From NCBI GenBank assembly GCA_019925095.2, contig CM034389.1:22059435-22123434 (forward strand): a DNA stretch of 64,000 nt, written 5' to 3'. This document shows, piece after piece, positions 34,201 to 42,480 of the stretch (position 1 is the stretch's first letter; the number at the start of each line of letters is the position of its first letter). The notes under the pieces are model-generated. The model worked only from the letters and a program-made list of their open reading frames with translations. It searched no databases and was not told the origin of the DNA. The stretch is from Dendrolimus kikuchii (Eukaryota > Arthropoda > Insecta > Lepidoptera > Lasiocampidae). A program made the translations under genes and the position numbers.

Positions 34201-37200
34201 CACTGTACGGTGCACCCGTCTGGTCCATTGCACTTCACCGCCACAACAGAACCCTACTGCATCGGGCGCAGCAGGTTCTGGCCGTGAGGACCATACGGGG
34301 GTATCGCACAGTGTCGCGGACGGCGGCCACCCTCCTGGCAGGCGATCCGCCCTGGCATCTCCAGGCGGACGTCCTGACAGTGGTGCGCCGCACCCGGCAG
34401 GATGCCCTAGCTAGAGGCCTGACCTTCTGTCAGGTCGAAATCGAGGCGATCAGGAAGCGGGAAACCGCCTCCATGATCGCCATCTGGTCTCAAGAGCTCG
34501 ACAACCCTGCGGCCTATGGCGGCTACACGGTGGATGCAATCAGGCCACAGCTGACGGAATGGGTCAACCGCACCAGCGGCACCCTGACCTTCAGGACGAC
34601 ACAGATACTTACCGGACACGGATGTTTCGATAAGTATCTGTGTCGCATTGTGGGCTGCTTGCCTTCCCCGGACTGCCGCCAGTGCGGCGCGCTCGACACG
34701 GCGTTACACACGCTAGTCGAGTGCGCCGCATGGGCGCCGCAGCGTTTCGAACTTGAGACGCACGTAGGTCCAGTCGACTCGCTCTGCGACTTGGTCAAGG
34801 CCATGTTGCAGAGCAGCGACAATTGGGGGGCTGCGGTTACTTTTTGCGAGACAGTAATGTCACTCAAGGAGGCCGCAGAACGAGACAGGGAGAGAAGTCC
34901 TGCAGCGCGTGCCAATGCGTCTTCTCGAGGTCGCCGGCCTTCAGCTGGCACCCGGAGAGGCAGGTACGCGCATTACTTCCCTCCCTGAGTTAGGTTCCGT
35001 TTACCGCGGGGGGCCTTTAGCTTGCTAGGAGAGCAAAGGACCTTCTACCCCCGCACAACGAAGTGGGGTGTGTTCTCCCAGGGCACACTCCAGGCACTTT
35101 ATTGCGCTGGATCGGCTGGGCGTAACTATGTTCTAAATCTCAGCCTTTCCAACACATACAAAGCGCAGGGTCGTCAGGGAGGAGGGGGTTTTTAGTGGGT
35201 ATTGGGGTTGCTCGCCCGTGCAGCAACGCTCGGAGTCTTCCACACTATTCTGTGACGTCGATCGCGGACGGAGCGCTGCCAAGAGCATACTATTGCTGCA
35301 GTGTTATCGCCCCCGACCGACGCGTGTCGTTCCCCTAGCAATGACCCAGTTTGTGCGTGAAATTTTATAACGCCTTTCGTAAATAGTTTTTCATCTTAAA
35401 TTCTCAATTATTATCTCCGTTTGATGAATGAAGAATATACTGAAGGGCAAAATTAAACGCGGTGACACTATTATGAGTATAACTGCACTAGAACAGTCGA
35501 TGACTGGAGAAGTCAGTGTATGTCTGGCCGACTGCTAGACCACACCCTGAAATTTCAACATGGGCAATAATGTCTGGCTCAGCTGCCCATATATGCCCGG
35601 CCTTAGAGTACAAACACAGTGGGTGCGGCGCTAGGAGTGGAATCCGCAAAGGGATATCGTAAACACACAATACTTTTATTGTATGATCATATTCATAAGA
35701 ACATAGTGCTAGCGAACGGGGCAGTACCGACAGGCCAACTAATTAACGGTTTCCTACGTCATGTACGTATATTAATTTTACTGCAGGGATTTAATTAGTG
35801 TCTAATTGGTATGGCTGCTATTGACGCCGTACCGTATTATGTTCACATATAAGAACAAGTTTTCGACTGCTCGGACCCGCTCCCGCTTTCCGCACCGCTC
35901 TCACTGTGTTTGTACATTCAGACACTCTGTAACGCTACATGGAATATAATATTTCTTTGTAAAAAAATTAAAGGGCTGAAATGAACAGGTTGTCAATTTA
36001 ATAATAATATTCGTGGTTTTTATACAGACCTATATAATAATTGTGATGAGGCGAGATTCTAATAGGGGTGCATAGGTATAGCTCGTCCTGAAACAAACAA
36101 TTTTTTTGATCAACTACAGCTAATAATAAGTATTCCTCCACATGACAACTTTTTAATTTTTCACATAAACCCATCGCGGTAATTTTTACTCCAGTAGGTA
36201 ATCAATTTTATTCTGCATTAATGCATAGTCAAAATGTGTTGGGGGCCCATAGGAAGGGTAAAGTTTTTTTTTATAAAAAAAAACAAAAACTAATTGAATT
36301 AAAATAATTATATATTGATTATAAGTTATTACTTATACTTAATGCTCCTAGGAGCTAAGTTAGACAAACAATTCAAATCAAAGATACACGTTTCTCGCCT
36401 TTTTTCGGCATTATTTATCAAATCATCTACGATTTTAGTTTTTCTAGATTTTCTGCCCCTATAGACAAAAAAGACAAGTCTGATAGCCGTTCCTGTTGGC
36501 CCAGCAGTTATTAATCTATAAAAGATTGTGGATAACATTTTAGGATTTTTTGCTTACACACTTTCGGGGCCTCTGTAGCCTGGGGGCCCCATATCATTGA
36601 TACGGTTGATACGGCGGTAGCTACGCCCCTATGTGGTATTATATAGATATATAAAAAAACTACCCGAAATAATAATTCTGTTCATAATCTCATCGTTAAT
36701 CAACTTTCAAATAACAGTTATCGATCGATAAACCCTTCAAATATGCAATAAAAGTACAGATACCATGAAATAAACCAAGTCATCTACTCAATCCATAATA
36801 TAACGCCTACATACTTACGTAGGACGCTTCGATTTATATATCCCTGATGTACGTACATTGGATATAGATTAAAGAAACCTATTGTGGATAAGGAAAGTAG
36901 GTAAACACTTGATGACTGCATGAAAATATAGTACATTATGGTACTAGTGTGTAACATTGGTGATTACCGCCGAGCCGCCATTGAGACTCGAGCTACGGGC
37001 GAGGGTCTTAAGAGAGCCGAGGACAGTAATCATCAATACACACGTGTATCATACGACGTTTTTCAACACACTTGTGAATAAAATAACAACAAAAACTCAT
37101 TTTATTTAGTAGATAAAAAAAGTTATATATGAGTGAAAGTTTTATTTATTAAACACGTACGAGTTAAAATTATCTATTTAAATAAGAAGTTGCATGAAAT

Positions 37201-40200
37201 GAGCAAGCAATAGGAACATTAATTTATTTGTTCTATAGAACACGATCTTTTTTTTTGAATAAAAACTTTTTTAAGAACAAAGCAACTCAACCAATAAAAT
37301 TAAAAAAAAAAATCTATAACTCACTAGTGAGTTATAATGTTTTTTAGTCACAGTTTGATTATGGGTGTCATTCTGTGCCTAATTGCGGTGACCATAGAGC
37401 CACTTTATGAGCAAGTGTGTTGAAAAAGTATTTACACCATTGCTGGCATCCTCACCAATTATAATATTATAGACTGAGATATGACCGCGATTTCGTCCAC
37501 GCTTGACTTAAAATTCCCGCGGGATTACCGCGACACAAAATACCGCAGCATTTCAAAAAGAACTTAAGCCATCGTTTTAGTAAAACTGTCGGAATAAGCT
37601 AATTTTTATGCATCCGAACAATTACAAACCGCTCCCGGGAAAATTCCCGCGGGTTTCCCGGGAGCATAAATATCACACATTTTGTTGCATAAAACTTGCT
37701 ATCGATCAGTAAAAAAAACACATTGGAATTGGATTTTTTTTAATCTGGCAATTTTAAATCATTTCCAAAAAAATATCGATGGATTCCCACTTCCCAGGAT
37801 AAAAATTAGCGCAGACTTGAAGCCTAAAAATTTGCTGTGTTTCAGCAAAATCCGCATCGTAATAGGCCCAGTAGTTATTATGTGAATCCCCAACAAACAG
37901 ATAAGAAATATAAAAATAATTGCATCATGTTTTCCATCATTTATATAGTCTATTCCAGTTGTATTTTTTTTTAAATAGCTTCATTTGTCAGTTGTATTTT
38001 TTTAAATAGCTACATACACGGAATTTTTAGAATTTTATATTATAGATACATATAGGTGATGTCAGGAGCCTTAAGAACAGACGAGCGTGCATGACAAGAG
38101 TTATGAATGTCAAAGAAGCAAGTGAGGTGTTTAAGAATAAGCCTAAATGGCGCTCTGTTGTTCGTGCCTACCCCGCAAGGGAACTGGCGTGAAGTTATGT
38201 ATGTATGTATGTAGATACATATATATACATACTTACAATTATTATATGGCTTAAAAAAATTAAAACTTTAATATGTTGTATAACATGACAGAGTGCCTAA
38301 TCATTGAGGAGAGATATCAATAAATTAGTATTTAACTTATTCAGAGCCAAAATCTAAAAATCAGACTATTAATATCCCTGAGTTGGATCTGCCTTTTTAA
38401 GGGCGAACTGATGGTACATTCTTCATGCTTATGTAAGGCAGATTGGCGGATTTACAAATTGATTAACTCTATGTACAGATTTTAATACAATGTTATCCAT
38501 CCAATAAGGTAGATATAATAAATGAAAAAGTCATCTAAAAAGGGGCAGACTTTAGATTGTAAATACACATATCTAAGAAATAAGGATCATAGCAGGAACA
38601 AAAGTCACAGACAGAAGTATATTCCAATAAACTGTGACTTATCAAATTACAAAAGCAAATATTTAAACCATTTGGTTTTACATTACACCAAACACTTTTG
38701 AAATATTTGTCATAGAGTTTAACCTAGTAGTTTCCACAATATAGGTAGTCAATTCTAAAAGTATATCGATCATAATGAAAAATCTGATGTTTTAAAGGCA
38801 TAAGAATTTTAAACGAACAAGTAATTCAGTTATGTAGTGTCACTTAAAATATTTTTAAACGAGTAGGCCCAGTAAATATTGTCCTAGCCTGAAAAAAATA
38901 AAAATGTAGAACACTATTAGAATGTCATCTACTGGTCCAATTGTGAATGTGAACCATCTGAACCTCACTGAAATACACACAAAAAAATCTTAGAAACCGA
39001 TTTCAAAGCCACCTAAATATTCATCAAAACAGGTCAAGCCTTTTTGAGTTTAAGAGAGACTAATGATCAGCAATTGATTTTTATATAAAAGAGAAGAATA
39101 TGCCCCTAAAATAATACTTATAAGAAATGATAACCACCCAGTAGATACAGGCAAGTGCTAGGCAATCTGTACACGAGGTTATAAAAAATCAAATTGTGTC
39201 AACTACATACAGTGATTTTTAGTCACAGTAACTGCAGTGGTTATGGCTCTCAGGTAAGTATGCGACTTTAGAGATGACAAATATCTCCTGTTCTCACATT
39301 TGGCTATGGACCCCCCAAACTGTAATCTTAAAAGAAGAGTCCTTAGCTGCTACATTCCTAGAAGGTGCTATAAATGATATATCAGAACAGTACTAGACTT
39401 TATTATGAATTTTATAAGTTCAAATCCATTAAAAATTTAGTATAACGAATTAATAATAGAGTTAATTTCAACAGTAATATGATAATTTAGTTAATGGTCT
39501 CCTGAGAAATAATTTTAATATCAAAAAATTAATAACATTATTCAAATTAATTGGTCTACAGTAAATTTTAGTTGACCTACCTTTTTGGAAGGTACTATAC
39601 AAGTTATAAAATAAACCTACTATGTATATCTATTTGCTAGCCATATGGTGCAACTTGAAGTTTGAACGCTTCTTTATAGTTTTTAAAGAAACATCCAAAA
39701 CTTACCTTTAGACTGTGTCCCAAGGCATCTTATTTAAAGTGATAAAAAATGATGATTTTAATGCAGAACTACATTACTGTATAATATACATATCTGTCAA
39801 TATCTAATGTCATTAACAATGTCGCATTTTAAGTAACACATTAAACCCATCACCGTATTTCTGAGTGAAATAGCCTATAACTGTAACAATATCCCAGATG
39901 AAGCCACACCATTGAGGCAAAGCTGCTAGAAACTCTATGGCAACATTTTTATACATCTAAGATTTTCTTAGGTTCATTTTATCACTTTTTATCTATATTT
40001 CATTATTATTTTACTAATTAAGTTGTAAAAGTTCCTTTCAAAAATGTAATGGAGTTGCCACAAAAAATAACAATTTCTAACATTAAAACAATAGACATAT
40101 TATCTTCAAATGTCAGCTATACCGAGAGAATTATCTGAGAAAAATGGCTGTGAGTGACCCATTTGCACAGACATAGAGACAAATTAAGGGACATGACCAA

Positions 40201-40657
40201 TTTATAATGTTACCTAATTTCATTTTTACCATTTATTATTTCATTACCATGTTTAAAGACTCATATACAATAGAATTGAAGAAATATATTACAAGCAGCA
40301 TATAGTAATAATTTATTAAAACAGCTTATTTGAGAGTAGTGTCAACAGCAAACAATTAAATACTTCTTTTTCTAACTTTCCTTAAGTTATTAATATTACT
40401 TAACAGCCTGTAATAAAAGTATCATAATGTGATAACGTACTATTAAGAGATAAGACTAGTTTATATTCATGGCAGATAAGCGCCTAATTAACTTTTAAAA
40501 AGTCAGTAATTACTAGGAAATAATTTAAATGAGAACTTACCGAATGGGGATAGGCATTTGGCATAAGGAAATCGTAAGTATCAACTTCGTATGCATTTAC
40601 GAAAGGGAAACAGAATAATATTCCAGCAAATATAGAATAAATTGATTTCTTCGACAT
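22064..40657 (-). CDS. Phm: Peptidylglycine alpha-hydroxylating monooxygenase (PHM), complete, nine exons
   Basis: PHM is a secretory-pathway copper- and ascorbate-dependent enzyme that hydroxylates the alpha carbon of C-terminal glycine in neuropeptide precursors, the first step of amidation. Exons, in order: 40541-40657, 36030-36087, 32213-32300, 29970-30045, 27684-27810, 27294-27342, 27078-27223, 23914-24103, 22064-22226. They total 1014 nt (337 codons plus TAA), every junction has GT/AG, and all phases agree. Residues 1-22 look like a signal peptide (cleavage after VNA). Copper ligands expected from rat PHM are present: His71-His72 (TAHHML) and His149 (QVHYMH) for CuH; His216 and His218 (RTHTHGLG) and Met291 (DEMCNFYIMY) for CuM. 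Mature cysteines are 45, 78, 90, 108, 200, 271, 292 and 311; Asn161 stands where I recall rat Cys186. NxS/T sites are at 64, 84, 274 and 335. There is no PAL domain, as in insects with separate PHM and PAL genes. Start choice: ATG 40657 with A at -3, directly before the signal peptide. Confidence 0.95.
22312..22741 (+). repeat. 570-bp interspersed repeat, copy 2
   Basis: Internally deleted relative to copy 1. Lies in PHM intron 8, just upstream of exon 9. Confidence 0.8.
22970..23201 (-). repeat. 320-bp interspersed repeat, copy 6 (truncated)
   Basis: The T-run and TTGCAGGAG are at left; it ends at CCACCTG. In PHM intron 8, with the repeat's sense strand the same as PHM. Confidence 0.85.
23206..23913. 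other. PHM intron 8, featureless part
   Basis: AT-rich. A short inverted TTTATAATATACGAGTATA pair lies at 23228-23275. Confidence 0.5.
23914..24103 (-). CDS. Phm: PHM exon 8
   Basis: Encodes GVQVSGYAVRHNDNGDTW, IGKRNPQLPQMFYPV and KGDVLAARCVMNNTRDHT. VSGY.VR, G.R.PQLPQ.FYP and GD.LAARC are hallmark PHM strings. Acceptor AATTTTTAG, donor GTAAGTG. Confidence 0.96.
24175..24295 (+). mobile_element. Second tRNA-like SINE family, diverged copy
   Basis: Retains the part after the head (GGTAAACGAATTTTCTGTTA and CTGTGGTCTGGGATCGACC). In PHM intron 7, next to exon 8. Confidence 0.5.
24300..24366 (-). repeat. 320-bp repeat trace
   Basis: A short diverged piece with AACAGGCAGACG and GGTTACCGTCGCCTATAG. 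Confidence 0.55.
24378..24803 (+). mobile_element. R1-clade LINE 3' region fragment
   Basis: A GC-rich block with GAGGGGTTTTAGTGGGTA near 24628-24645 and a poly(A) run at 24793-24802. No coding homology is readable. In PHM intron 7. The left boundary is approximate. Confidence 0.55.
24804..25683. other. PHM intron 7, upstream of the tRNA
   Basis: AT-rich; 24.89-24.96 kb (GATATCATACCGACCG) looks repeat-derived; nothing else assigned. Confidence 0.5.
25684..25756 (+). tRNA. tRNA-Lys (anticodon CTT)
   Basis: A complete 73-nt cloverleaf. Acceptor GCCCGGC pairs with GTTGGGC (two G-U pairs) and the discriminator is G. The D arm is GCTC/GAGC, the anticodon stem TGAGA/TCTCA with loop CTCTTAA (anticodon CTT at 25717-25719), and the T arm GTGGG/CCCAC with TTCGAGC. 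Internal boxes A (TAGCTCAGTCGG) and B (GGTTCGAGCCC) are intact, and a T-run about 7 nt downstream can end Pol III transcription. There is no intron. It lies inside PHM intron 7 on the opposite strand and decodes AAG. Confidence 0.96.
25757..26339. other. PHM intron 7, between tRNA and tandem array
   Basis: 26205-26265 has CGAGTTGCCACAAGACACGA, resembling part of the inverted element at 16.5 kb; otherwise nothing. Confidence 0.45.
26340..27060. repeat. 71-bp tandem array, about six units, interrupted by MITE M1
   Basis: The anchor AATTTCGAA (or AATTTCAAA) occurs at 26391, 26462, 26807, 26871, 26942 and 27014. Spacing is 64-72 bp except where the MITE sits. Units carry CCAATCAAT, GACTTTCGTTTTTT, AAGCAGAAGAG and ATTGTATTT. 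The open frames across it are repeat artefacts. In PHM intron 7, ending about 20 bp from exon 7. Confidence 0.85.
26515..26780 (+). mobile_element. MITE family M1, copy 2
   Basis: Inserted into the 71-bp tandem array of PHM intron 7. The TGACGTCA core is mutated here to TAACGTCA. Confidence 0.8.
27078..27223 (-). CDS. Phm: PHM exon 7 (CuM histidines)
   Basis: Encodes MPRQAGVILLGTGGKIPP, then YMETAC, then VIHPFAFRTHTHGL. His216 and His218 (HTH) are CuM ligands. Acceptor TTATTCCAG, donor GTGAGT. The intron behind it holds the 71-bp tandem array and the tRNA-Lys gene. Confidence 0.95.
27294..27342 (-). CDS. Phm: PHM exon 6 (49 nt)
   Basis: A short exon encoding EGKTDNSGVFLKYTKR. NSGVF-L-YT matches the linker between the two PHM halves, and it is the only phase-compatible link found between exons 5 and 7. 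Acceptor ATGATTTCAG, donor GTAATA. The intron after it is only 70 bp (27224-27293). Confidence 0.92.
27684..27810 (-). CDS. Phm: PHM exon 5 (third CuH histidine)
   Basis: Encodes IVYAWARDAP, then LPEDVGFLIG, then YLILQVHYMHRFP. His149 in QVHY is the third CuH ligand. Acceptor CGATTACAG, donor GTATGT. Leaves one base of the next codon. Confidence 0.95.
28105..28455 (-). mobile_element. MITE family M1, copy 3, with an insertion
   Basis: Inverted copy in PHM intron 4. TGACGTCA is kept at 28198-28205. About 100 bp with ends GGCGTTGA/TTAACGCC (about 28261-28363) is absent from the other copies, so it looks like a nested insertion. Confidence 0.7.
28456..29551. other. PHM intron 4, featureless part
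   Basis: AT-rich. 29.28-29.45 kb (GTGACGTGGTAGAGGCCATG, GATGTGATACCACGCT) looks like a degraded repeat also seen near 4.9 kb. Confidence 0.45.
29552..29855 (-). repeat. 320-bp interspersed repeat, copy 7
   Basis: Near full length, in PHM intron 4, about 115 bp from exon 4. Confidence 0.85.
29970..30045 (-). CDS. Phm: PHM exon 4
   Basis: Completes Trp88, then encodes SCGEMQSNYVDKMYTTANPC and RSGSQ. The two cysteines (90 and 108) match the disulfide-rich loop after the HHM region in PHM. Acceptor GGTTTTAG, donor GTAATT; leaves in phase 0. Confidence 0.92.
30425..30690 (+). repeat. Dispersed repeat R4-like, diverged
   Basis: AAAACTACTGAAAGGATTCAT, GCTTATATGCCGGG and CCCTGATAAATAACTTCGTT, ending GCATCTAGT. 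In PHM intron 3. Confidence 0.6.
30691..31194. other. PHM intron 3, featureless part
   Basis: 30.84-30.94 kb carries a small GC-rich patch (GATGGCAACGCCGCGGCG). No exon is required here by the PHM phases. Confidence 0.45.
31206..31520 (+). mobile_element. RTE-like LINE 3' end, 315 bp
   Basis: Same family as the 63-kb copy, here on the plus strand. It lies between 11-bp repeats GTATAAATAAA at 31195-31205 and 31521-31531. The frame is broken by several changes, but the last 40 codons (GRPRHTFHDQIDRVL to ARELA) are readable apart from small lesions. In PHM intron 3. Confidence 0.88.
31649..32046. mobile_element. hAT-like MITE with 8-bp target duplication
   Basis: GTCTTGAT at 31649-31656 and 32039-32046 bounds a 382-bp element whose ends (TAAAGCCACGAGTA and the inverse of TAGAGATGTCACGAATA) are imperfect inverted repeats. 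Internally rich in GGCCGAATATTCGGCC-type palindromes. In PHM intron 3. Confidence 0.82.
32213..32300 (-). CDS. Phm: PHM exon 3 (first copper histidines)
   Basis: Encodes GFQPNASMHTAHHMLLYGC and onward to NESV. The HHM pair at residues 71-72 gives two CuH ligands. Acceptor TTGTTACAG, donor GTTAGT; it enters at phase 1 and leaves with TG of a split Trp codon. Confidence 0.95.
32565..35335 (+). mobile_element. R1-clade LINE, 5'-truncated, with 3' UTR
   Basis: GC-rich block containing the RT ORF and about 350 bp of 3' UTR. The UTR includes an AGGGGG-TTTTTAGTGGGTA-type stretch near 35184-35205 that recurs in related fragments at 14.6 and 24.6 kb. Neither ORF1 nor the endonuclease is present. The exact ends are uncertain because I found no clear target duplication and no long poly(A). 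Confidence 0.75.
32637..34988 (+). CDS. R1-clade non-LTR retrotransposon reverse transcriptase (5'-truncated ORF2)
   Basis: 783 uninterrupted codons. RT landmarks: APGPDGVP at residues 167-174, SLDIANAFNS at 297-306 (catalytic Asp299), VPQGSVLGP near 359-367 and CFADDTLL at 390-397 (Asp393-Asp394). A C-terminal zinc knuckle C-x2-C-x7-H-x4-C spans residues 680-696, as in R1-clade ORF2. The N-terminal CDAAMPRV...WWTEEL region is the linker that normally follows the apurinic endonuclease, and that endonuclease is absent. Coding homology runs a few codons upstream of the ATG until an in-frame TAA at 32601, so the start given is formal. The GC content is far above the surrounding DNA. It lies in PHM intron 2, antisense to PHM. 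Confidence 0.92.
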   Translation: MPRVSKRQPPCKQVHWWTEELGEMRKAVRIISHRLKRCRARRPPDYVAENGLVGEFREARKALSIAILQAKARARAELLETLDRDPWGRPYRGARNTLRPCTSTVTETLEPEVLRSVIDGLFPDPGNFTPPSMGPPVPDTPTDEEPHFISEGELDVALDRLRGRKTAPGPDGVPGRLLFLAAKHLRGQLRELFEACIRAGRFPSQWKEGRLCLIPKGGRPPNDPSAFRPIVLLNEVAKVFEKILAERLVKHLDAVEPGLSETQFGFRRRRSTMDAFETLRTSTDEAVQAKDVVLAVSLDIANAFNSLPHETIREGLRARGVPPYLTRLLGAYLQDRHILWEGGESGNPELGRRRVACGVPQGSVLGPILWNVGYDWILRVPVLPGVGLICFADDTLLTARAASFAESVDVANAGLAIVVDRIARLGLRVSPAKTEAIMFHRKFRNPPADLTVSVQGVAIRVGPQMKYLGLVLDGKWLFKAHFEQLVPKLVKSAGALSRLLPNVGGPGGATRKLYSGILRSMALYGAPVWSIALHRHNRTLLHRAQQVLAVRTIRGYRTVSRTAATLLAGDPPWHLQADVLTVVRRTRQDALARGLTFCQVEIEAIRKRETASMIAIWSQELDNPAAYGGYTVDAIRPQLTEWVNRTSGTLTFRTTQILTGHGCFDKYLCRIVGCLPSPDCRQCGALDTALHTLVECAAWAPQRFELETHVGPVDSLCDLVKAMLQSSDNWGAAVTFCETVMSLKEAAERDRERSPAARANASSRGRRPSAGTRRGRYAHYFPP
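35606..36029. other. PHM intron 2, right part
   Basis: No feature beyond the inverted end at 35581-35605. Confidence 0.5.
36030..36087 (-). CDS. Phm: PHM exon 2
   Basis: This 58-nt exon encodes DELYLCTPIRISPHHNYYI plus the first base of the next codon. YLCTPI followed by YYIV is the conserved N-terminal strand of PHM. The acceptor has a good pyrimidine tract (TTGTTTGTTTCAG). The donor is GTCTGT, a weak match to consensus after the GT. The phase (0 in, 1 out) is exactly what exons 1 and 3 require. Confidence 0.88.
36088..37489. other. PHM intron 1, left part
   Basis: 36.24-36.64 kb begins and ends with GGGGGCCC-type sequence (TTGGGGGCCCATAGGAAGG; CCTGGGGGCCCCATATC) and is probably an old transposon. 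The rest is AT-rich. Confidence 0.45.
37490..37735 (+). repeat. CCCGGG-motif repeat R5, copy 1
   Basis: Contains AATTCCCGCGGGATTACCG, GCTCCCGGGAAAATTCCCG and CTTGCTATCGATCAGT. In PHM intron 1. Other copies: 42.3, 56.3, 60.8 and 61.5 kb. Confidence 0.75.
38055..38212 (+). mobile_element. RTE-like LINE 3' end, about 158 bp
   Basis: Ends with the family's YPARELA stop and an (ATGT) tail. Flanked by AGATACATATA at 38044-38054 and 38213-38223. In PHM intron 1. Confidence 0.88.
38224..40540. other. PHM intron 1, long low-repeat stretch
   Basis: 2.3 kb of AT-rich, largely non-repetitive DNA, unlike the rest of the window. One repeat-like piece lies at 38.38-38.46 kb. No exon is needed here. Confidence 0.5.
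40541..40657 (-). CDS. Phm: PHM exon 1 (signal peptide)
   Basis: The ATG at 40657 opens 39 codons. They hold a basic N-terminus (MSKK), a hydrophobic stretch, VNA as a likely cleavage site, and the PHM-typical mature start with DFLMPNAYP. It ends in phase 0 at a strong donor (GTAAGTTC). An in-frame GTG upstream at 40699 is not a plausible animal start. Confidence 0.9.
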
Positions 40658-42294
40658 ATTTCTTTCAAATATTCCACGAAGAACTTTGGAAACGTTCACA
40701 AATGTTTTGAGTGTCGCGGTTAAGTACCGCTGGCGTGACGCGTTTCGAGCGTGAAGATAAGAATTTACTATAATAATTTCACGGCAATATGCTGTGTTCG
40801 CGTAAGCATTGATTTACGTCTGAAGAGACAAGTGTTTGTGTATAAAATTTGCAAACATTTCGATCGATAACTTTGCAAGTACAAGTTTACTAACGTCATA
40901 ACATGAGTTGCCCGCTCATTAAAAATTATCAGTGATCCGCGATTTTTCTATAACGATTATCAACTCATTATATTAAACCTTGCAATTTGATTACAAGTTT
41001 TTACATTTTTATGCAGAAAACTTAATACTCTATTAAAAGCTGTATATTTGACCGATGAAAATTCTGGTGAAATAAATATTTGGGCATCGGAAACACTAAA
41101 TTGATTATTAATATTTATTTTTATCTCCATAATACAAATAATTAGATTATAATCTTTTTCTTTAATAAAAACCTGCATATCTAGTAAAAATTATAAAAAG
41201 TCAAAGTATCACTTAATGTCTTGCAAAATTTTTAAATGCAGTTGGTACTACTATTACGTTTAGAAATGTCTAAAGATCACGTTGACATTTTGAATTATAA
41301 TGATTTTTTTTAAATATAAATGGAAATATAATTTATTATGCAGAAGACTCATTTACATAATTAGAAACAACATTAAATATGAACTTACCTGACACGCTAA
41401 ATTTTTGTTGTCAGATATTACAGTGACATCTATGTATTATTTATTACTACATTACAACACGAGTGTCACTAACTTATCATATTGTTCCTTTTTTTACCTA
41501 GATGGCAGTTTTACATGTGCCAATCGCTTTTAATTAGGTAATAGATTTTTTAACATTTATTTGTTATTTTTACGATAAAAACTCTTTGAGACACTTTAAA
41601 TACGAAAAAATATGGTTCTATTACCATTTTTAATGCAAACCATATTTGTATGGTTCACTCATCACACATCTTGTTTAGGTACATGTAATAATGTTCATCT
41701 AAGGCATCTTAAATTTATAATAATATGGCTGTTATAAAATGCAGGAATATCATATCGACTGTTTATTTCCCTTATTATGAGTTAAAAATTGACATAAACC
41801 CCATACAAGTAATGTCGAATTTCAACCGATTTTTTAATCAATAGTAGGTAAGGCAAATGACCGGTCGTTAAGATATAGGAATCGGCCATGAATGATTAGT
41901 AAGATATAAGAACTGGCCATTAATGAACTTCATGGAACAGCCCATCCTTTCAGAGAGGGGAACGCTGTAAGTAATTTTGAGTCTTGAGGGATAACTTTAA
42001 TACTAAACAACACGATCTTCCATTACTTGTTTACTTTGCGGAGACTACAGGAAGTGTTATATTTTTTTAAGAATCGCAAATAGTAATTTATGTATACATC
42101 TATTTATCTATACATAAATTACTTTGCTAGAGCTTAGTCGTCTATAAATTCCAGAAATTTTGCTGAAGATATTCTTTGCAGTTTCTTCTTTTTAGAGTAG
42201 CCATGTCAAGCAGTAGTATACTTATCTGATGTTTGATAAACACCTGCTTGGAATACCTGTATGTTAAAATTTACATTTAGATTTTATTTATAAC
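40658..42294. other. PHM 5' flank
   Basis: Upstream of the PHM start. 40.69-40.82 kb is locally CpG-rich (TCGCGGTTAAGTACCGC, GTGACGCGTTTCGAGCGTG) and may hold the promoter or 5' UTR, but no core element can be fixed. Confidence 0.35.
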
Positions 42295-42480
42295 TGGGAT
42301 TCGGCCGACGCCCACGACTTCATCCACGTTGGACGGAATAAGAAATTTATATGTGTCCTAATAACTTGAAACCGCTCCCAAGAAAATTCCTGGGAGATTC
42401 CCGGGATATAAAATACCGCAGATTTTAAGTCGCGGAAATTGCTATCGATCAGTGTGAACCGCATCTAAATCCCGAACGAA
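42295..42480 (+). repeat. CCCGGG-motif repeat R5, copy 2
   Basis: ACCGCTCCCAAGAAAATTCCT, GATTCCCGGGATATAAAATA and GCTATCGATCAGTG. Confidence 0.75.

Larger units (their letters stand above)
32476..35605. repeat. Inverted 25-bp ends flanking the R1-like element
   Basis: 32476-32500 and 35581-35605 are inverted copies of the same 25-bp stretch (22 of 25 match), both containing GGGCATATA and GGGCAGCT. Some similarity continues inward. This suggests the LINE landed inside an older terminal-inverted-repeat element. Confidence 0.45.

Noticed and set aside
35488..35670. 60-codon minus-strand frame
   Set aside because: Overlaps the inverted end at 35581-35605; no recognisable protein content.
39813..39956. 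47-codon minus-strand small ORF (MYKNVAIEFLAALPQW...)
   Set aside because: Looks protein-like but is short, lies inside PHM intron 1, and has no splice, promoter or homology support that I can see.
40655..40699. Longer N-terminus for PHM starting at GTG 40699
   Set aside because: GTG is not a normal animal start, and the signal peptide begins at the ATG at 40657.
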